Assembly (NCBI GenBank): GCA_963760715.1
Contig: CAVXDY010000007.1
Location: 496,001 to 560,000, forward strand
DNA from: CAVXDY01 sp963760715
GTDB taxonomy: Bacteria; Actinomycetota; Thermoleophilia; Miltoncostaeales; Miltoncostaeaceae
Length of the DNA: 64,000 nt
Direction of reading: 5' to 3'
Of this stretch, positions 1 to 7,737 are shown in pieces. The notes under the pieces were generated by a model. That model had not been told where the DNA came from and did no database searches. It saw only the letters and a program-made list of their open reading frames with translations. Within the stretch, counting starts at the first letter, position 1. Every line of letters starts with the position of its first letter. The position numbers were made by a program, and so were the translations under genes.

Positions 1-2
1 GC

Positions 3-710
3 CTCTCCGAGGGCTACCTCCTGGTCGACGGCGAGGTGCTCCCGCTCGATGTGAACGGCCTGGAGGAGCGGCTCGCGTGGATCGGGGATCCCCTGGCCGG
101 CCGGGTCGCGCTGGTGGGCTACGGCTCGAACGCCGCCCCCAGCCAGCTGCGGCGCAAGCTCGCGGCCCACGAGCCGGGCTGGGCGGTCCCGGTGGCGGCG
201 GCGCGGCTGCGGGAGGCCGACGCGGTCTACTCGGCGCACATCACGCGGTACGGGGCCGTCCCGGCGACCCTCCGCCCGTCGCCGGGGACCGCGATCGACG
301 TGGTGGTGACCCTGCTGTCGCCCCGCCAGGCGGAGCTGGTGCGGGCCAGCGAGGGCGGCAACTACGCCCTGGTGCCCCTCGACCCCGGGCGCGTGGAGCT
401 GCCGGAGGGTCTCGGCCCGCCCCGCGCGGTCCACGCCTACCTGTCGCGGCACGGCGCCCTCGCGATCGGCGGGGGCCCGGTGGCGCTGACGGCGGTCCCG
501 TCTCACGGGAGGACGCTCCCCGAGGCGACCGAGGCGCAGATGCTGGCCCGCGCGGCCGCGGAGCTGACCCCCGGCGGTGACGCGCGCGGCCTGGTGCTGG
601 AGTGCGTGGCCGATCCCGCGCGGCGCCGGCGGCGGGTGGCGCAGCTCGCCCGCCACGCGATCGGGGACCCGGGCGGGACGGCCCCGGGGTGGTACGCTCG
701 CCCCCGTTAG
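3..710 (+). CDS. Gamma-glutamylcyclotransferase-like protein, 5' partial
   Basis: The frame is open to the left edge of the window, so the true start may lie outside it; the first internal GTG is at 36. The clearest motif is GYGSNAAPSQL near residue 28 counted from that GTG, which resembles the glycine-rich YGSN loop that begins gamma-glutamylcyclotransferase-like folds. The rest, about 180 residues, has no motif I recognise and no signal peptide or membrane segment. It is followed 28 bases later by a GYD-domain gene with its own Shine-Dalgarno sequence. The fold assignment rests on one motif and is weak; a conserved hypothetical protein is equally possible. Confidence 0.55.
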   Translation, partial: LSEGYLLVDGEVLPLDVNGLEERLAWIGDPLAGRVALVGYGSNAAPSQLRRKLAAHEPGWAVPVAAARLREADAVYSAHITRYGAVPATLRPSPGTAIDVVVTLLSPRQAELVRASEGGNYALVPLDPGRVELPEGLGPPRAVHAYLSRHGALAIGGGPVALTAVPSHGRTLPEATEAQMLARAAAELTPGGDARGLVLECVADPARRRRRVAQLARHAIGDPGGTAPGWYARPR

Positions 711-738
711 ACGAGCGGCCCCGAAGGAGCCCCGAACC

Positions 739-1023
739 GTGCCGACCTACATCCTCCTGAGCACCCTCAGCCCCCACGGCGTGGGCACGCTGAAGGCCAA
801 CCCGCAGCGGCTCAAGGAGGTCAACTCCGAGATCGAGCAGATGGGCGCGCGCGTCGTGGAGCAGTGGGCCGTCCTCGGCCCCTACGACTTCGTGAACATC
901 GTCGAGGCCCCGGACGAGAAGGTCATCGCCCGCGTCTCCGTCGAGCTCGCGGCCCGGGGGACGGCCCACTTCCAGACGCTCACCGCCATCCCGGTCGACG
1001 AGTTCCTCTCGCTCCTGAAGTGA
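739..1023 (+). CDS. GYD domain protein
   Basis: A 94-residue protein starting at GTG 739, preceded by GAAGGAG at 723-729. It begins VPTYILLSTLSPHGVGTLK and carries the sequence LGPYDFVNIVEAP, the pattern of the GYD family of small ferredoxin-like-fold, Dabb-like proteins. Such proteins are usually dimeric and soluble; their function is not settled. The length matches the family. The stop codon overlaps the GTG of the next small gene (GTGA at 1020-1023), so the two are probably translationally coupled. Confidence 0.85.
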   Translation: MPTYILLSTLSPHGVGTLKANPQRLKEVNSEIEQMGARVVEQWAVLGPYDFVNIVEAPDEKVIARVSVELAARGTAHFQTLTAIPVDEFLSLLK

Positions 1024-1244
1024 CCGACGGGCGCCGCCGCCGTCGCGGCTGGCTGCTGGCCGGCGGCATCGTGGGGCTCGCACTGGCGCCGCGCGCCCGG
1101 CGCGCGGGGCTCGACCTGCGCGCGCGGGCGATGCGCCTGGGCCGCCCGGCGACGGACCCGGTGGCGCCCTTCCGCCAGGCGCCCTGCTACGAGCACGACC
1201 GCGCCGCCTCGGGAGACTCCTCCCGCACCGAGGCGGCGCGATAA
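1020..1244 (+). CDS. Small Arg-rich protein with one hydrophobic segment
   Basis: A 74-residue open frame whose GTG overlaps the preceding stop by four bases. The N-terminus is strongly basic (TDGRRRRRGW) and is followed by a hydrophobic stretch, LLAGGIVGLALA, so it could be a signal anchor; the remainder is polar. I do not recognise the family. It is supported by the GTGA coupling and by the lack of any better gene in the 235 bases before the next start. A non-coding tail remains possible. Confidence 0.45.
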   Translation: MTDGRRRRRGWLLAGGIVGLALAPRARRAGLDLRARAMRLGRPATDPVAPFRQAPCYEHDRAASGDSSRTEAAR

Positions 1245-1258
1245 CTCTCACGGTTGAC

Positions 1259-1954
1259 GTGCTGGTGCCGACGCACCGGATCGTCTTCGCGCTGATCGAC
1301 GGCGAGGTGGTGGAGGTGCGCGGGTCCTCGACGGCGGGCACCTTCGGGGCCTACCGCGGCCTGCCGGGCGCCGTGCACGGGATGATCGCCTGGCCCAACA
1401 CGGTCCTGCTCACCGGCGGGGAGGCGCCGGTGGTCGTCGACCCGGGCTACATGACCCAGGGCGACATGCTGGTGGGCGCGCTCGCGGCGCGGGGGCTCGC
1501 GCCCGGCGACGTCCACACGGTCCTCGCCACCCACCTCCACTCGGACCACGTCTCCGCCCTCCCGCAGCTCGGCGAGGTGGAGCTGTACGTCCACGAGGCC
1601 GAGCTCGAGACGCCGCACGCGCGGGCCGGCCGCGGCTTCCGCGACCGCGCCGAGGTGCGGCCCCTGTCCGGCGCGGCGGGGCCGGTGCTGCCGGGCGTGC
1701 GCTTCATCCACACCCCCGGGCACACCGACGGCCACGTGGCGTACCTGATCGACACCGACGAGGGGATCGTCGCGGTCGTGGGCGACACCACCGGCCCCGA
1801 CCCGGCGTGGTTCGCGCGGATGGAGCTGCCCGAGGACCATCCCCGCCGCGACGAGCACCTCGCGGCCTTCCGCGCCATCCGGGCCGAGCGCCCGGCGCTG
1901 GTGATCCCCGGCCACAACCCCGCGGCGCCGCTCGTGGAGGGCCCCTCCGGATGA
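1259..1954 (+). CDS. MBL-fold metallohydrolase
   Basis: A 231-residue metallo-beta-lactamase-fold hydrolase. The zinc-binding motif HLHSDH lies near residue 99, a second His is in HTPGHTDGHVAY near 150, an Asp is in VVGDTTG near 177, and the last His is in PGHNPAAP near the C-terminus. This is the usual order of ligands for a binuclear metal site. There is no signal peptide, so it is cytosolic. The spacing resembles lactonase or glyoxalase-II-like members, but the substrate cannot be read from the sequence. The start is uncertain: GTG 1259 and GTG 1265 are both in frame, with no strong Shine-Dalgarno sequence. Confidence 0.85.
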   Translation: MLVPTHRIVFALIDGEVVEVRGSSTAGTFGAYRGLPGAVHGMIAWPNTVLLTGGEAPVVVDPGYMTQGDMLVGALAARGLAPGDVHTVLATHLHSDHVSALPQLGEVELYVHEAELETPHARAGRGFRDRAEVRPLSGAAGPVLPGVRFIHTPGHTDGHVAYLIDTDEGIVAVVGDTTGPDPAWFARMELPEDHPRRDEHLAAFRAIRAERPALVIPGHNPAAPLVEGPSG

Positions 1955-2030
1955 GAGGGTACCGCGCGGACGCCGCGAAACACCCCCTGAGTCCCGCGGC
2001 GCGGTGCCGCACCCGACGAGGAGTGGTCAC

Positions 2031-2429
2031 GTGAACCGAACGCTCAACCGCGAGCAGCGGATGCTCGCCGCCGCGGCAGCGGACATCCTGTTCGTCATCA
2101 GCCTCTTCTTCCCGTGGTTCGGGGCGGGTGGGGGGAACGCCAGCGGCCAGGATGCGGTGCCGTCATGGTGGTTCCTGCTGATCTTCGGTGTGGTGGCGGC
2201 CGCGTTGCTCGCCGCGGACGCGCTCAACTTCGAGGTCCCGGCCGCGATCGACGGGGCGGCGTGGGCGGCCTACCTCACGAGCGTGACCTTCATCGTCACC
2301 CTGATGGTGTTCCTCGAGTTCGACGGCAAGAAGTTCGGGGTCTTCCTGGCGATCCTGTTCTCGCTGGTCGCCACGGTGCTGACCGTGATGCACTGGCGGG
2401 ACGAGCGCGGGCACGGCGCCAGGATCTAG
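2031..2429 (+). CDS. Small four-helix membrane protein
   Basis: A 132-residue protein. GTG 2031 is chosen because GAGGAG at 2018-2023 sits at proper spacing; an upstream in-frame ATG at 2004 has no such support. Four hydrophobic segments are visible: ADILFVISLFFPWFGAG, FLLIFGVVAAALLAADAL, AYLTSVTFIVTLMVFLEF and FGVFLAILFSLVATVLTV. The C-terminus is short and charged (HWRDERGHGARI). The family is not recognised; the FFPWF motif after the first helix is common in uncharacterised actinobacterial membrane proteins. It sits just upstream of a small coiled-coil gene. Confidence 0.75.
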   Translation: MNRTLNREQRMLAAAAADILFVISLFFPWFGAGGGNASGQDAVPSWWFLLIFGVVAAALLAADALNFEVPAAIDGAAWAAYLTSVTFIVTLMVFLEFDGKKFGVFLAILFSLVATVLTVMHWRDERGHGARI

Positions 2430-2458
2430 AATCGCCCACCTTCGAGGAAAGGAAGGCC

Positions 2459-2710
2459 ATGGGACTGCTGGACAAGGGCAAAGATGCCGCCAAGCGTGCG
2501 GGGGACGCCGCGCAGAAGGGCGTCGCCGAAGCGCGCGAGAAGGCGCATGAGATGAGCCTCAAACGGCGCCTCAGCGCGCTGGCCGAGGACCTCGGCCAGG
2601 TGGTCTTCCGGCAGCGCCAGGGCGAGACCGGCCTCGACGCCGAGGTCGATCGGCTCGTCTCGGAGATGCGCGCCGTGGACGCCGAGATCGAGGCGCTCGC
2701 GGAGGACTGA
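2459..2710 (+). CDS. Small coiled-coil protein
   Basis: An 83-residue, highly charged protein starting at ATG 2459 behind GAGGAAAGGAAGG. It opens MGLLDKGKDAAKRAGDAAQK, an amphipathic Ala/Lys helix. From about residue 35 it has a heptad-like helix ending EIEALAED. There is no Cys, no membrane segment and no known domain. Proteins of this type are common and uncharacterised in high-GC actinobacteria. The codon use fits the neighbours and the gene ends just before the IS110 remnant. Confidence 0.75.
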   Translation: MGLLDKGKDAAKRAGDAAQKGVAEAREKAHEMSLKRRLSALAEDLGQVVFRQRQGETGLDAEVDRLVSEMRAVDAEIEALAED

Positions 2711-2723
2711 ATGTCATGAAGGA

Positions 2724-2781
2724 GGGCCTCCTCGGTGCCACGCTCCGGCGTGTCACCGAAGGAGCGAGCGGGAGGAGGCCC
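2724..2781. repeat. 10 bp inverted repeat upstream of the IS110 remnant
   Basis: GGGCCTCCTC at 2724-2733 is exactly complementary to GAGGAGGCCC at 2772-2781, with a further partial match inside (CTCGGTG against CACCGA). The right arm overlaps the ribosome binding site of the transposase remnant that starts at 2788. This may be the retained left flank of the insertion sequence or a hairpin that limits its translation. Confidence 0.5.
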
Positions 2782-2787
2782 ACTCAC

Positions 2788-3033
2788 ATGATTGTGCATG
2801 TGGGATTGGATCTCAGCCGCAGGCGGTTGGACTACTGCCTGCTCGATGAGCGGGGCGAGCGCCTGGAGGTCGGCGCAGCGGCCCAGAAGGTCAAGGGCCT
2901 GGCGCCGCTTGCCTGCAAGACCGACCGCATCGACGCCTGGGTGCTGGCTGAGCCAGAGAAGTTGCCAGGGTGGGGTGGGCAGTCGCCGCCGAGCTTGCGC
3001 ATGCCCTCCGGTCGCGAGGGACTGCGCGCCTGA
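2788..3033 (+). pseudogene. IS110-family transposase remnant, internally deleted
   Basis: The open frame from ATG 2788, with GGAGGAGG at 2771-2778, starts MIVHVGLDLSRRRLDYCLLD, the N-terminal DEDD catalytic strand of IS110-family transposases, with the first Asp in GLDLS. After about 35 residues it jumps to KVKGLAPLACKTDRIDAWVL, a segment that normally lies roughly 60 residues further on. The family's later catalytic and Ser-containing domains are absent, and the last 25 residues look out of frame. At about 80 residues against some 350-400 for intact members it is non-functional. No second copy is present in the window. Confidence 0.75.
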
Positions 3034-3061
3034 ACCCAGCATCGGTCTGTGAGGCGCCCTC

Positions 3062-3095
3062 TAAGTAGAGAAACATTGATCTATTCCTCTATTTA
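3062..3095. promoter_or_regulatory. AT-rich inverted repeat upstream of the HTH/nucleotidyltransferase pair
   Basis: TAAGTAGAG (3062-3070) and CTCTATTTA (3087-3095) form a 9 bp inverted repeat with one mismatch and a 16-base spacer. It ends ten bases before the ATG of the first gene. Its AT content stands out sharply from the surrounding DNA. It is a good candidate for an autoregulatory operator or promoter of the two-gene module. Confidence 0.45.
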
Positions 3096-3104
3096 AGGCA
3101 CCCT

Positions 3105-3812
3105 ATGGCCATGGGCCTGCGAATCGACACCGAGAGGTTGATCCACGACATCGTCCGGCTGCGCAAGGCCGAGTTGATCGGTGCGCCAGATTGCGTCGCC
3201 GACGTCCGCGAGGACCTCGAGGCGATGGTCGGCCCAACGATTGGCAGGGCCACCTCCGCTCGCGTTCTCGGGATCACGCAGACCGCCCTCGATCGTCACA
3301 TCTCACGGGGCTCCATCCCGGCGGTCACTACCCCGTCCGGGCGCAAAGAAGTCCCTCTCTTTGAACTGGTCCGACTCGCCCTGGATCTGGCCGAGGTGAA
3401 GCAAGCGAGCGAGACCCCGCGGCCGCTCGCAGCGGCCCTTCGCTCGCGCAAGGAGCGAGCCAAGAGCCTCGACCTCGCGACGGTCCTCCCCTTCGAGATT
3501 GCATCTGGCCGAGACACGGGCGGCGAGCTACACGCCCTGGCCTACCACCGGGCCGTTGCCGCGCGCCTCGACCCGCAACTGGTGGCCGACGCCCGGCGCC
3601 GGCTGAGGCGCTGGCGGAAGCGCGGCAATATCGACGAGCGATGGGCGCGCAAGTGGGAGGACCTGCTGTCGCGACCCCTCGCCGAAATCGGGCGGGCGAT
3701 CACGGCCGACGACGCCCGGGGACGAGATCTGCGCCAGTCCTCGCCAGTCGCCGGCGCGCTCGATCACGAGGAGCGTCGGCGCGTGATGGAGCTCGTCGCC
3801 GGGGCGACGTGA
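3105..3812 (+). CDS. HTH protein, probable antitoxin partner of the downstream nucleotidyltransferase
   Basis: A 235-residue soluble protein. Residues about 45-80, including RATSARVLGITQTALDRHIS and a following GSIPAVTTPSGRKEVP turn, read like a helix-turn-helix with a short wing, as in MerR- or excisionase-like DNA-binding domains. The C-terminal half is helical and Arg-rich (ARRRLRRWRKRGNIDERW). The stop overlaps the next start by four bases (GTGA 3809-3812), so the two proteins are made together. That layout, an HTH protein before a small nucleotidyltransferase, matches AbiE/MenAT-style modules, where the first gene is the antitoxin and repressor. Function is inferred from context. ATG 3111 is an alternative start. 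Confidence 0.7.
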   Translation: MAMGLRIDTERLIHDIVRLRKAELIGAPDCVADVREDLEAMVGPTIGRATSARVLGITQTALDRHISRGSIPAVTTPSGRKEVPLFELVRLALDLAEVKQASETPRPLAAALRSRKERAKSLDLATVLPFEIASGRDTGGELHALAYHRAVAARLDPQLVADARRRLRRWRKRGNIDERWARKWEDLLSRPLAEIGRAITADDARGRDLRQSSPVAGALDHEERRRVMELVAGAT

Positions 3813-4372
3813 CCCGCGAACAGCTCGAGCACCTCATCCGCGCCGCGGGGGAGATCGCCGACGACGACCTGGTGGTGATCGGCAGCCAGGCGATCCTGGC
3901 GACCCACCCCGACGCGCCGTCGTCCCTGCTCGTCTCCATGGAGGCCGACGTCTATCCCCGCCGCGACCCAGCCGCAGCGCGGGCCGTTGACGCGGCGATC
4001 GGCGACGGCAGCCCGTTCCACGAGACTTACGGCTACTACGCCCACGGCGTCGGCCCCGAGACCGCGAAGGCGCCGGCCGGCTGGGAGGACCGGCTGATCA
4101 GGATCGACGCCGAACCGCTGACCAGCACTCAGAGGCGGCGAAGCGGCTGGTGCCTCGAGGCCCACGACCTGATGCTCGCCAAGCTCGCGCGCGGCGAGGA
4201 GCGCGACTGGGAGTTCGTCGAGACCTCGATTCGCGAGGCGCTGGTTGACGTGGGCGTTCTGCGCGAGCGCTCGCGGTCCATGCCGGTGGCGCATCGGACG
4301 CTGGTGGTCGGGCGGCTGGAGGGTGTCGTCGCACGGGCGCAAACAGATCCCCAGGGTGGGAACAAGGTGTGA
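3809..4372 (+). CDS. Nucleotidyltransferase-like protein (DUF6036-type), probable toxin
   Basis: A 187-residue protein with a GTG start overlapping the upstream stop. VVIGSQAILATH near residue 22 is the GS motif of the nucleotidyltransferase fold. SMEADVYPRRD near 44 supplies the acidic pair expected on the next strand. ETYGYYAHGVGPETAKAP and CLEAHDLMLAKLARGEERD are typical of the DUF6036 and AbiEii-related groups. Such enzymes transfer nucleotides to tRNA or protein in several toxin-antitoxin systems. No signal peptide is present. The toxin role is inferred from coupling to the HTH gene; a stand-alone nucleotidyltransferase cannot be excluded. Confidence 0.75.
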   Translation: MTREQLEHLIRAAGEIADDDLVVIGSQAILATHPDAPSSLLVSMEADVYPRRDPAAARAVDAAIGDGSPFHETYGYYAHGVGPETAKAPAGWEDRLIRIDAEPLTSTQRRRSGWCLEAHDLMLAKLARGEERDWEFVETSIREALVDVGVLRERSRSMPVAHRTLVVGRLEGVVARAQTDPQGGNKV

Positions 4373-4485
4373 ACGTCAGGGGCCGATCCGGGCCGAAACG
4401 CTCGGTTGGCGTCCGGCTAAGAAGGCGTTGATTTCCAGCGAAAAGATGCCCTAGACCGAGCCACACCGAAGCCTCAGCCTGCCAC

Positions 4486-6423
4486 TCATAATCCCTTAGA
4501 CGCAGGTTCGTGTCGTGCCGCGCCCATCGGGCGGGGTCCCGATTGAGCTGAGAGCCCCGGCCCTCGCGAACGCCTGACACCTCCTGAGGGCGGCCCCGGC
4601 GCCCTCAGCCCGGCGGGCGGGCGGCCGGCGGCGCCGGCCTTGGCGGCGGGCTTCGGGGGCGGACGCAGGGTGACGGCGCGCACGAGCCCGGAGGTGCCGA
4701 GGCGCCCGCGCGCCTCCACGATCACGCGCACGCTGCCGGACACCACCGTGCCGCCGCCGCGGCGATTCCACGTCAGGCCGTGGCGCCCGGGCCGCATCAC
4801 CTTCCCGGCGGCCAGCCGGTGGAGCACCTGCCCGGACGCCGACTCGACGCGCGCGGACACCCGCGCCGAGTGGGCGAGCACGAAGCCCACATCGAGGCGC
4901 GCCACCACCTTCGGCCCCAGGCGGCGCGACTCCGCGCGCGCCGAGAGGCTGCCGAGGGTGCGGTCGAGGATCACGCGGCGGCGCTGCTCGGTGACGCCGC
5001 TGCCGTCGTCGGGGGTGGAGTTGGCGACGACCGTGTAGACGCCGTCCGCGAGGTGGATCCTGCGGGGGTCGAGCAGAACCCGCACGGACCCGGGTCCCAG
5101 GCGGCCCTCCCACAGCCGCTTGGTGGGACGGCCGCTGCGGCGGGCGATGGTGAGGCGGGCGACGCCGGGGCGGGTGGTGCGCATCACCACGGTGGTCGAG
5201 TCGTCCACGCGGTCGGCGTTCGCCGAGATCCGGAAGGGCAGCGGCTCGATGCGGACGCCGTCGTAGTACATGAGCAGGACGTCCGGGATGCTCCGCGGCG
5301 AGGACCAGGGGATCGCCAGGCTCGTGCCCACGGCGAGCTGCGCGCTGCCCCCGGCGTCCATGGCGACGGCGGTCCGCGCTCCCAGCGAGGCGAGCAGCGC
5401 GGCCTGGTCGGCCACGGTGATCCCGGGGCTCCCCTGGGAGGGGCCCTCGGCCGTGACGAGCAGGATGGTGCCGTCCGCGGCCTGGCCCACCGCCGAGCGC
5501 GAGGTCCGGCTGCCGAGCTGCGATCCCGTGAAGCCCTCGCCGGAGGTCGGCACGGCCCTCCCGTCCTGCACCAGCAGCGGGCCGCCGCCGAGGGCCGCGA
5601 CCGCGCCGGGGGGCAGGGCGGTGAGTCCCGGGGAGAGGTTTACGCGCCGGCCGAGGGGGAACTCCGAGACCAATGCCGGGCCGGCGCTCCCCACCCCCGT
5701 GAGCACGACCTGACCGGGCTGGATCAGGGTCCCGCCGCCGTTCTTGACGCCCACGACCGTGCCGGTGCGCGTCACGTTGGGGGTGAGCGGACCCGGGGCG
5801 TCCAGCCGCACCGTCACCTCGTAGCGGGATCCGGTGGGGGTCGCCGTCTGGGCGTAGGCCGGCGTGTAGAGGATCGTCTCGCTGCCGCGCTGGGCCGGCC
5901 GGTTGATGCCGCTGAACGTGCGGAGGGGGAACGGCGTGGGGTTGGTGGGATCGACGGCCTGGAAGCGGCCCTCGAGCGCCAGCCGCACCGCGTCGATGGC
6001 GCCGCCGGGCAGGAGCACGAGCGCCGAGCGGCTGGCCTGGGGCTCCGAGATGAGATCCCCTCCCGTGAACAGCACCCCGCTCGGGTAGTTCTGGCTCACG
6101 TTGAAGAAGTCGCCGTTGATGCCGGCGATGGCGCCCGAGGGGAGCCGCTGCCCGATCGCGTCGGTGAGCTCGGCGCGGTGCACCGGCGAGCCGGCGGTCA
6201 GGACGGGGTTCAGCGACACCCGGGGGGACGCGGCACCGCGGATGACGTGCACCACCTCGCCCCCGGCCTGGACGAGCCGCTGGTAGCCGACGCCGGGAGC
6301 GATCTCGGTGACCGTGGGAGGGCTCGCCGGCGGCAGGGCCTGCACCGGCGCGGCGCCGGCGGAGGCGGCCGAGGCGAGGGCCGCGGCCGCGGCCAGGCCG
6401 ATGGAGATGGCGAGAGGTCTCAT
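4486..6423 (-). CDS. Secreted phosphodiester glycosidase family protein (NAGPA domain)
   Basis: A protein of about 645 residues. ATG 6423 is preferred because GAAAGGG lies about ten bases upstream; an in-frame GTG at 6432 overlaps that signal. A signal peptide (MRPLAISIGLAAAAALASA) is followed by a NAGPA/DUF2233 domain. Its key motifs are GAIAGINGDFFN near residue 98, VAALGGGPLLVQDG near 285, RTSRSAVGQAADGTILLV near 310, and GARTAVAMDAGGSAQL near 350. The family cleaves sugar phosphodiesters outside the cytoplasm. The C-terminal 250 residues form beta-rich segments with no obvious catalysis. The last 40 residues are Pro/Arg/Gly-rich and may be an extension into formerly non-coding DNA. It is transcribed divergently from the kinase at 6495. 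Confidence 0.85.
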   Translation of the reverse strand: MRPLAISIGLAAAAALASAASAGAAPVQALPPASPPTVTEIAPGVGYQRLVQAGGEVVHVIRGAASPRVSLNPVLTAGSPVHRAELTDAIGQRLPSGAIAGINGDFFNVSQNYPSGVLFTGGDLISEPQASRSALVLLPGGAIDAVRLALEGRFQAVDPTNPTPFPLRTFSGINRPAQRGSETILYTPAYAQTATPTGSRYEVTVRLDAPGPLTPNVTRTGTVVGVKNGGGTLIQPGQVVLTGVGSAGPALVSEFPLGRRVNLSPGLTALPPGAVAALGGGPLLVQDGRAVPTSGEGFTGSQLGSRTSRSAVGQAADGTILLVTAEGPSQGSPGITVADQAALLASLGARTAVAMDAGGSAQLAVGTSLAIPWSSPRSIPDVLLMYYDGVRIEPLPFRISANADRVDDSTTVVMRTTRPGVARLTIARRSGRPTKRLWEGRLGPGSVRVLLDPRRIHLADGVYTVVANSTPDDGSGVTEQRRRVILDRTLGSLSARAESRRLGPKVVARLDVGFVLAHSARVSARVESASGQVLHRLAAGKVMRPGRHGLTWNRRGGGTVVSGSVRVIVEARGRLGTSGLVRAVTLRPPPKPAAKAGAAGRPPAGLRAPGPPSGGVRRSRGPGLSAQSGPRPMGAARHEPASKGL

Positions 6424-6494
6424 CGCCGGCACCCTTTCACGGTCGGTGCGACCCGCGAAAAAGGCCGGGGCGGCGGGTCTGCGAGACTGACGGC

Positions 6495-7718
6495 GTGATC
6501 GTCGCGCTCGCCCTGGTGAGTCTGGTCGCCGTCGGAATCGCGGTGGCCGCGATCGTGGTGGTGCGCCGGGCGCGGGCCCGGGAGGCGCTCGCCCGGGCGG
6601 AGGCCGACGAGGCCGTGAACGCCACGGCGGTGGCCGAGCGGCGCGCGCGCGCCGCCCTCCAGGACCTGCCGTTCGTGGCCCTGCGCATCGACCGCGAGGG
6701 CCGCCTCGTCGACTCGAACATCGCCGCCCTCGAGAGCTTCCCCTTCCTCACGCCGGGCATGAGCGTGCTCGAGACGTTCAGCGAGCACCTGCTGGCGCAG
6801 CGGGTGGAGGCGGCGCTCGCGACCCTCGAGAGCCAGAGCTTCGAGGTGCGGCTGTTCGCCGACGGGCGGCGCACCTACCGCGCCGCCGTGGAGCCCTACG
6901 AGGTGGGCGACGCCCGCGAGGCGCTGCTGTTCCTGGCGGACGCGAGCGAGGCGGTCGCCTACCAGGAGCTGCGCTCGCAGTTCGTCGCGAACGTCTCCCA
7001 CGAGTTGCGCACGCCGCTCACCGGCCTGCGCGGGCTGCTCGAGGCGCTCGGCGACCCCGCCATGGACGCCGGCACCCGGCGCGACTTCGTGGCGCGCGCG
7101 TCGGGGGAGACCCAGCGGCTGGAGGCGCTGATCTCGGACATCCTGTTCCTGTCCGAGCTCGAGGCCACCCAGGGGCTCCCCGCCACGACCAGCAGCGACC
7201 TGTCGCAGGCCGTCTCGTCCGTCGCGGCCGAGCTGGCGGGCATGGCGGCCGAGCACGGGGTCGCGCTCGAGGTGGAGCTCCCGGGCCCGGCGTGGACCCC
7301 GCTCACCGAGCGGATGGCGCACACCGTGGTGCGCAATCTCGTGGAGAACGCGCTCAAGTACGCGGGGCCCGGCGCCCGCGCGGTGGCGTCGGTGACCCTC
7401 GAGGCCGACGGGGTGGTGCTGAGGGTGACCGACGACGGCGCGGGGATCCCCGAGCGCCACCTCAACCACGTGTTCGAGCGCTTCTATCGCGCCGACCCCT
7501 CGCGCTCGAAGCGGCTGGGCGGCACGGGGCTGGGGCTGTCGATCGTCAAACACATCTCGGAGCGTTTCGCCGGCCGGGCCACGGCTTCCTCCCGGGAGGG
7601 GTTCGGGACGACCATCACGGTCAGCCTGCCGGGCGCCCCGCCGCCGCCGGAGGACGATCACGAGGACCCCTCGCGCCTGGGGCACCCATCCGGCGACCGG
7701 GCCTCGTCGCCGGGGTGA
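6495..7718 (+). CDS. PhoR-type sensor histidine kinase
   Basis: A 407-residue membrane sensor. One N-terminal membrane helix (LALVSLVAVGIAVAAIVVVR) is followed by a PAS-like region around residues 55-150. The dimerisation/phosphoacceptor box is FVANVSHELRTPL, with the phosphorylated His at about residue 169. The ATPase domain has the N box VVRNLVENALKY, the G1 box VTDDGAGIP, an F box FERFYRADPSR and the G2 box GGTGLGLSIVKH. It lacks a large extracellular loop, as in PhoR or YycG-like kinases. No response regulator lies within reach, so it is an orphan in this window. It is divergent from the NAGPA gene, with 71 bases between them that must hold both promoters. Confidence 0.93.
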   Translation: MIVALALVSLVAVGIAVAAIVVVRRARAREALARAEADEAVNATAVAERRARAALQDLPFVALRIDREGRLVDSNIAALESFPFLTPGMSVLETFSEHLLAQRVEAALATLESQSFEVRLFADGRRTYRAAVEPYEVGDAREALLFLADASEAVAYQELRSQFVANVSHELRTPLTGLRGLLEALGDPAMDAGTRRDFVARASGETQRLEALISDILFLSELEATQGLPATTSSDLSQAVSSVAAELAGMAAEHGVALEVELPGPAWTPLTERMAHTVVRNLVENALKYAGPGARAVASVTLEADGVVLRVTDDGAGIPERHLNHVFERFYRADPSRSKRLGGTGLGLSIVKHISERFAGRATASSREGFGTTITVSLPGAPPPPEDDHEDPSRLGHPSGDRASSPG

Positions 7719-7737
7719 TAGCGTCCCGCGCCGTCCG

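Noticed and set aside
241..1341. Minus-strand frame of 366 codons opposite the first genes
   Set aside because: It is Arg/Pro/Gly-rich shadow sequence typical of high-GC antisense frames and lies opposite three better-supported genes.
2711..2787. Guide (bridge) RNA of the IS110 remnant
   Set aside because: Only 77 bases separate the upstream gene from the transposase start, less than known bridge RNAs need, and the transposase is broken. The inverted repeat alone is not enough.
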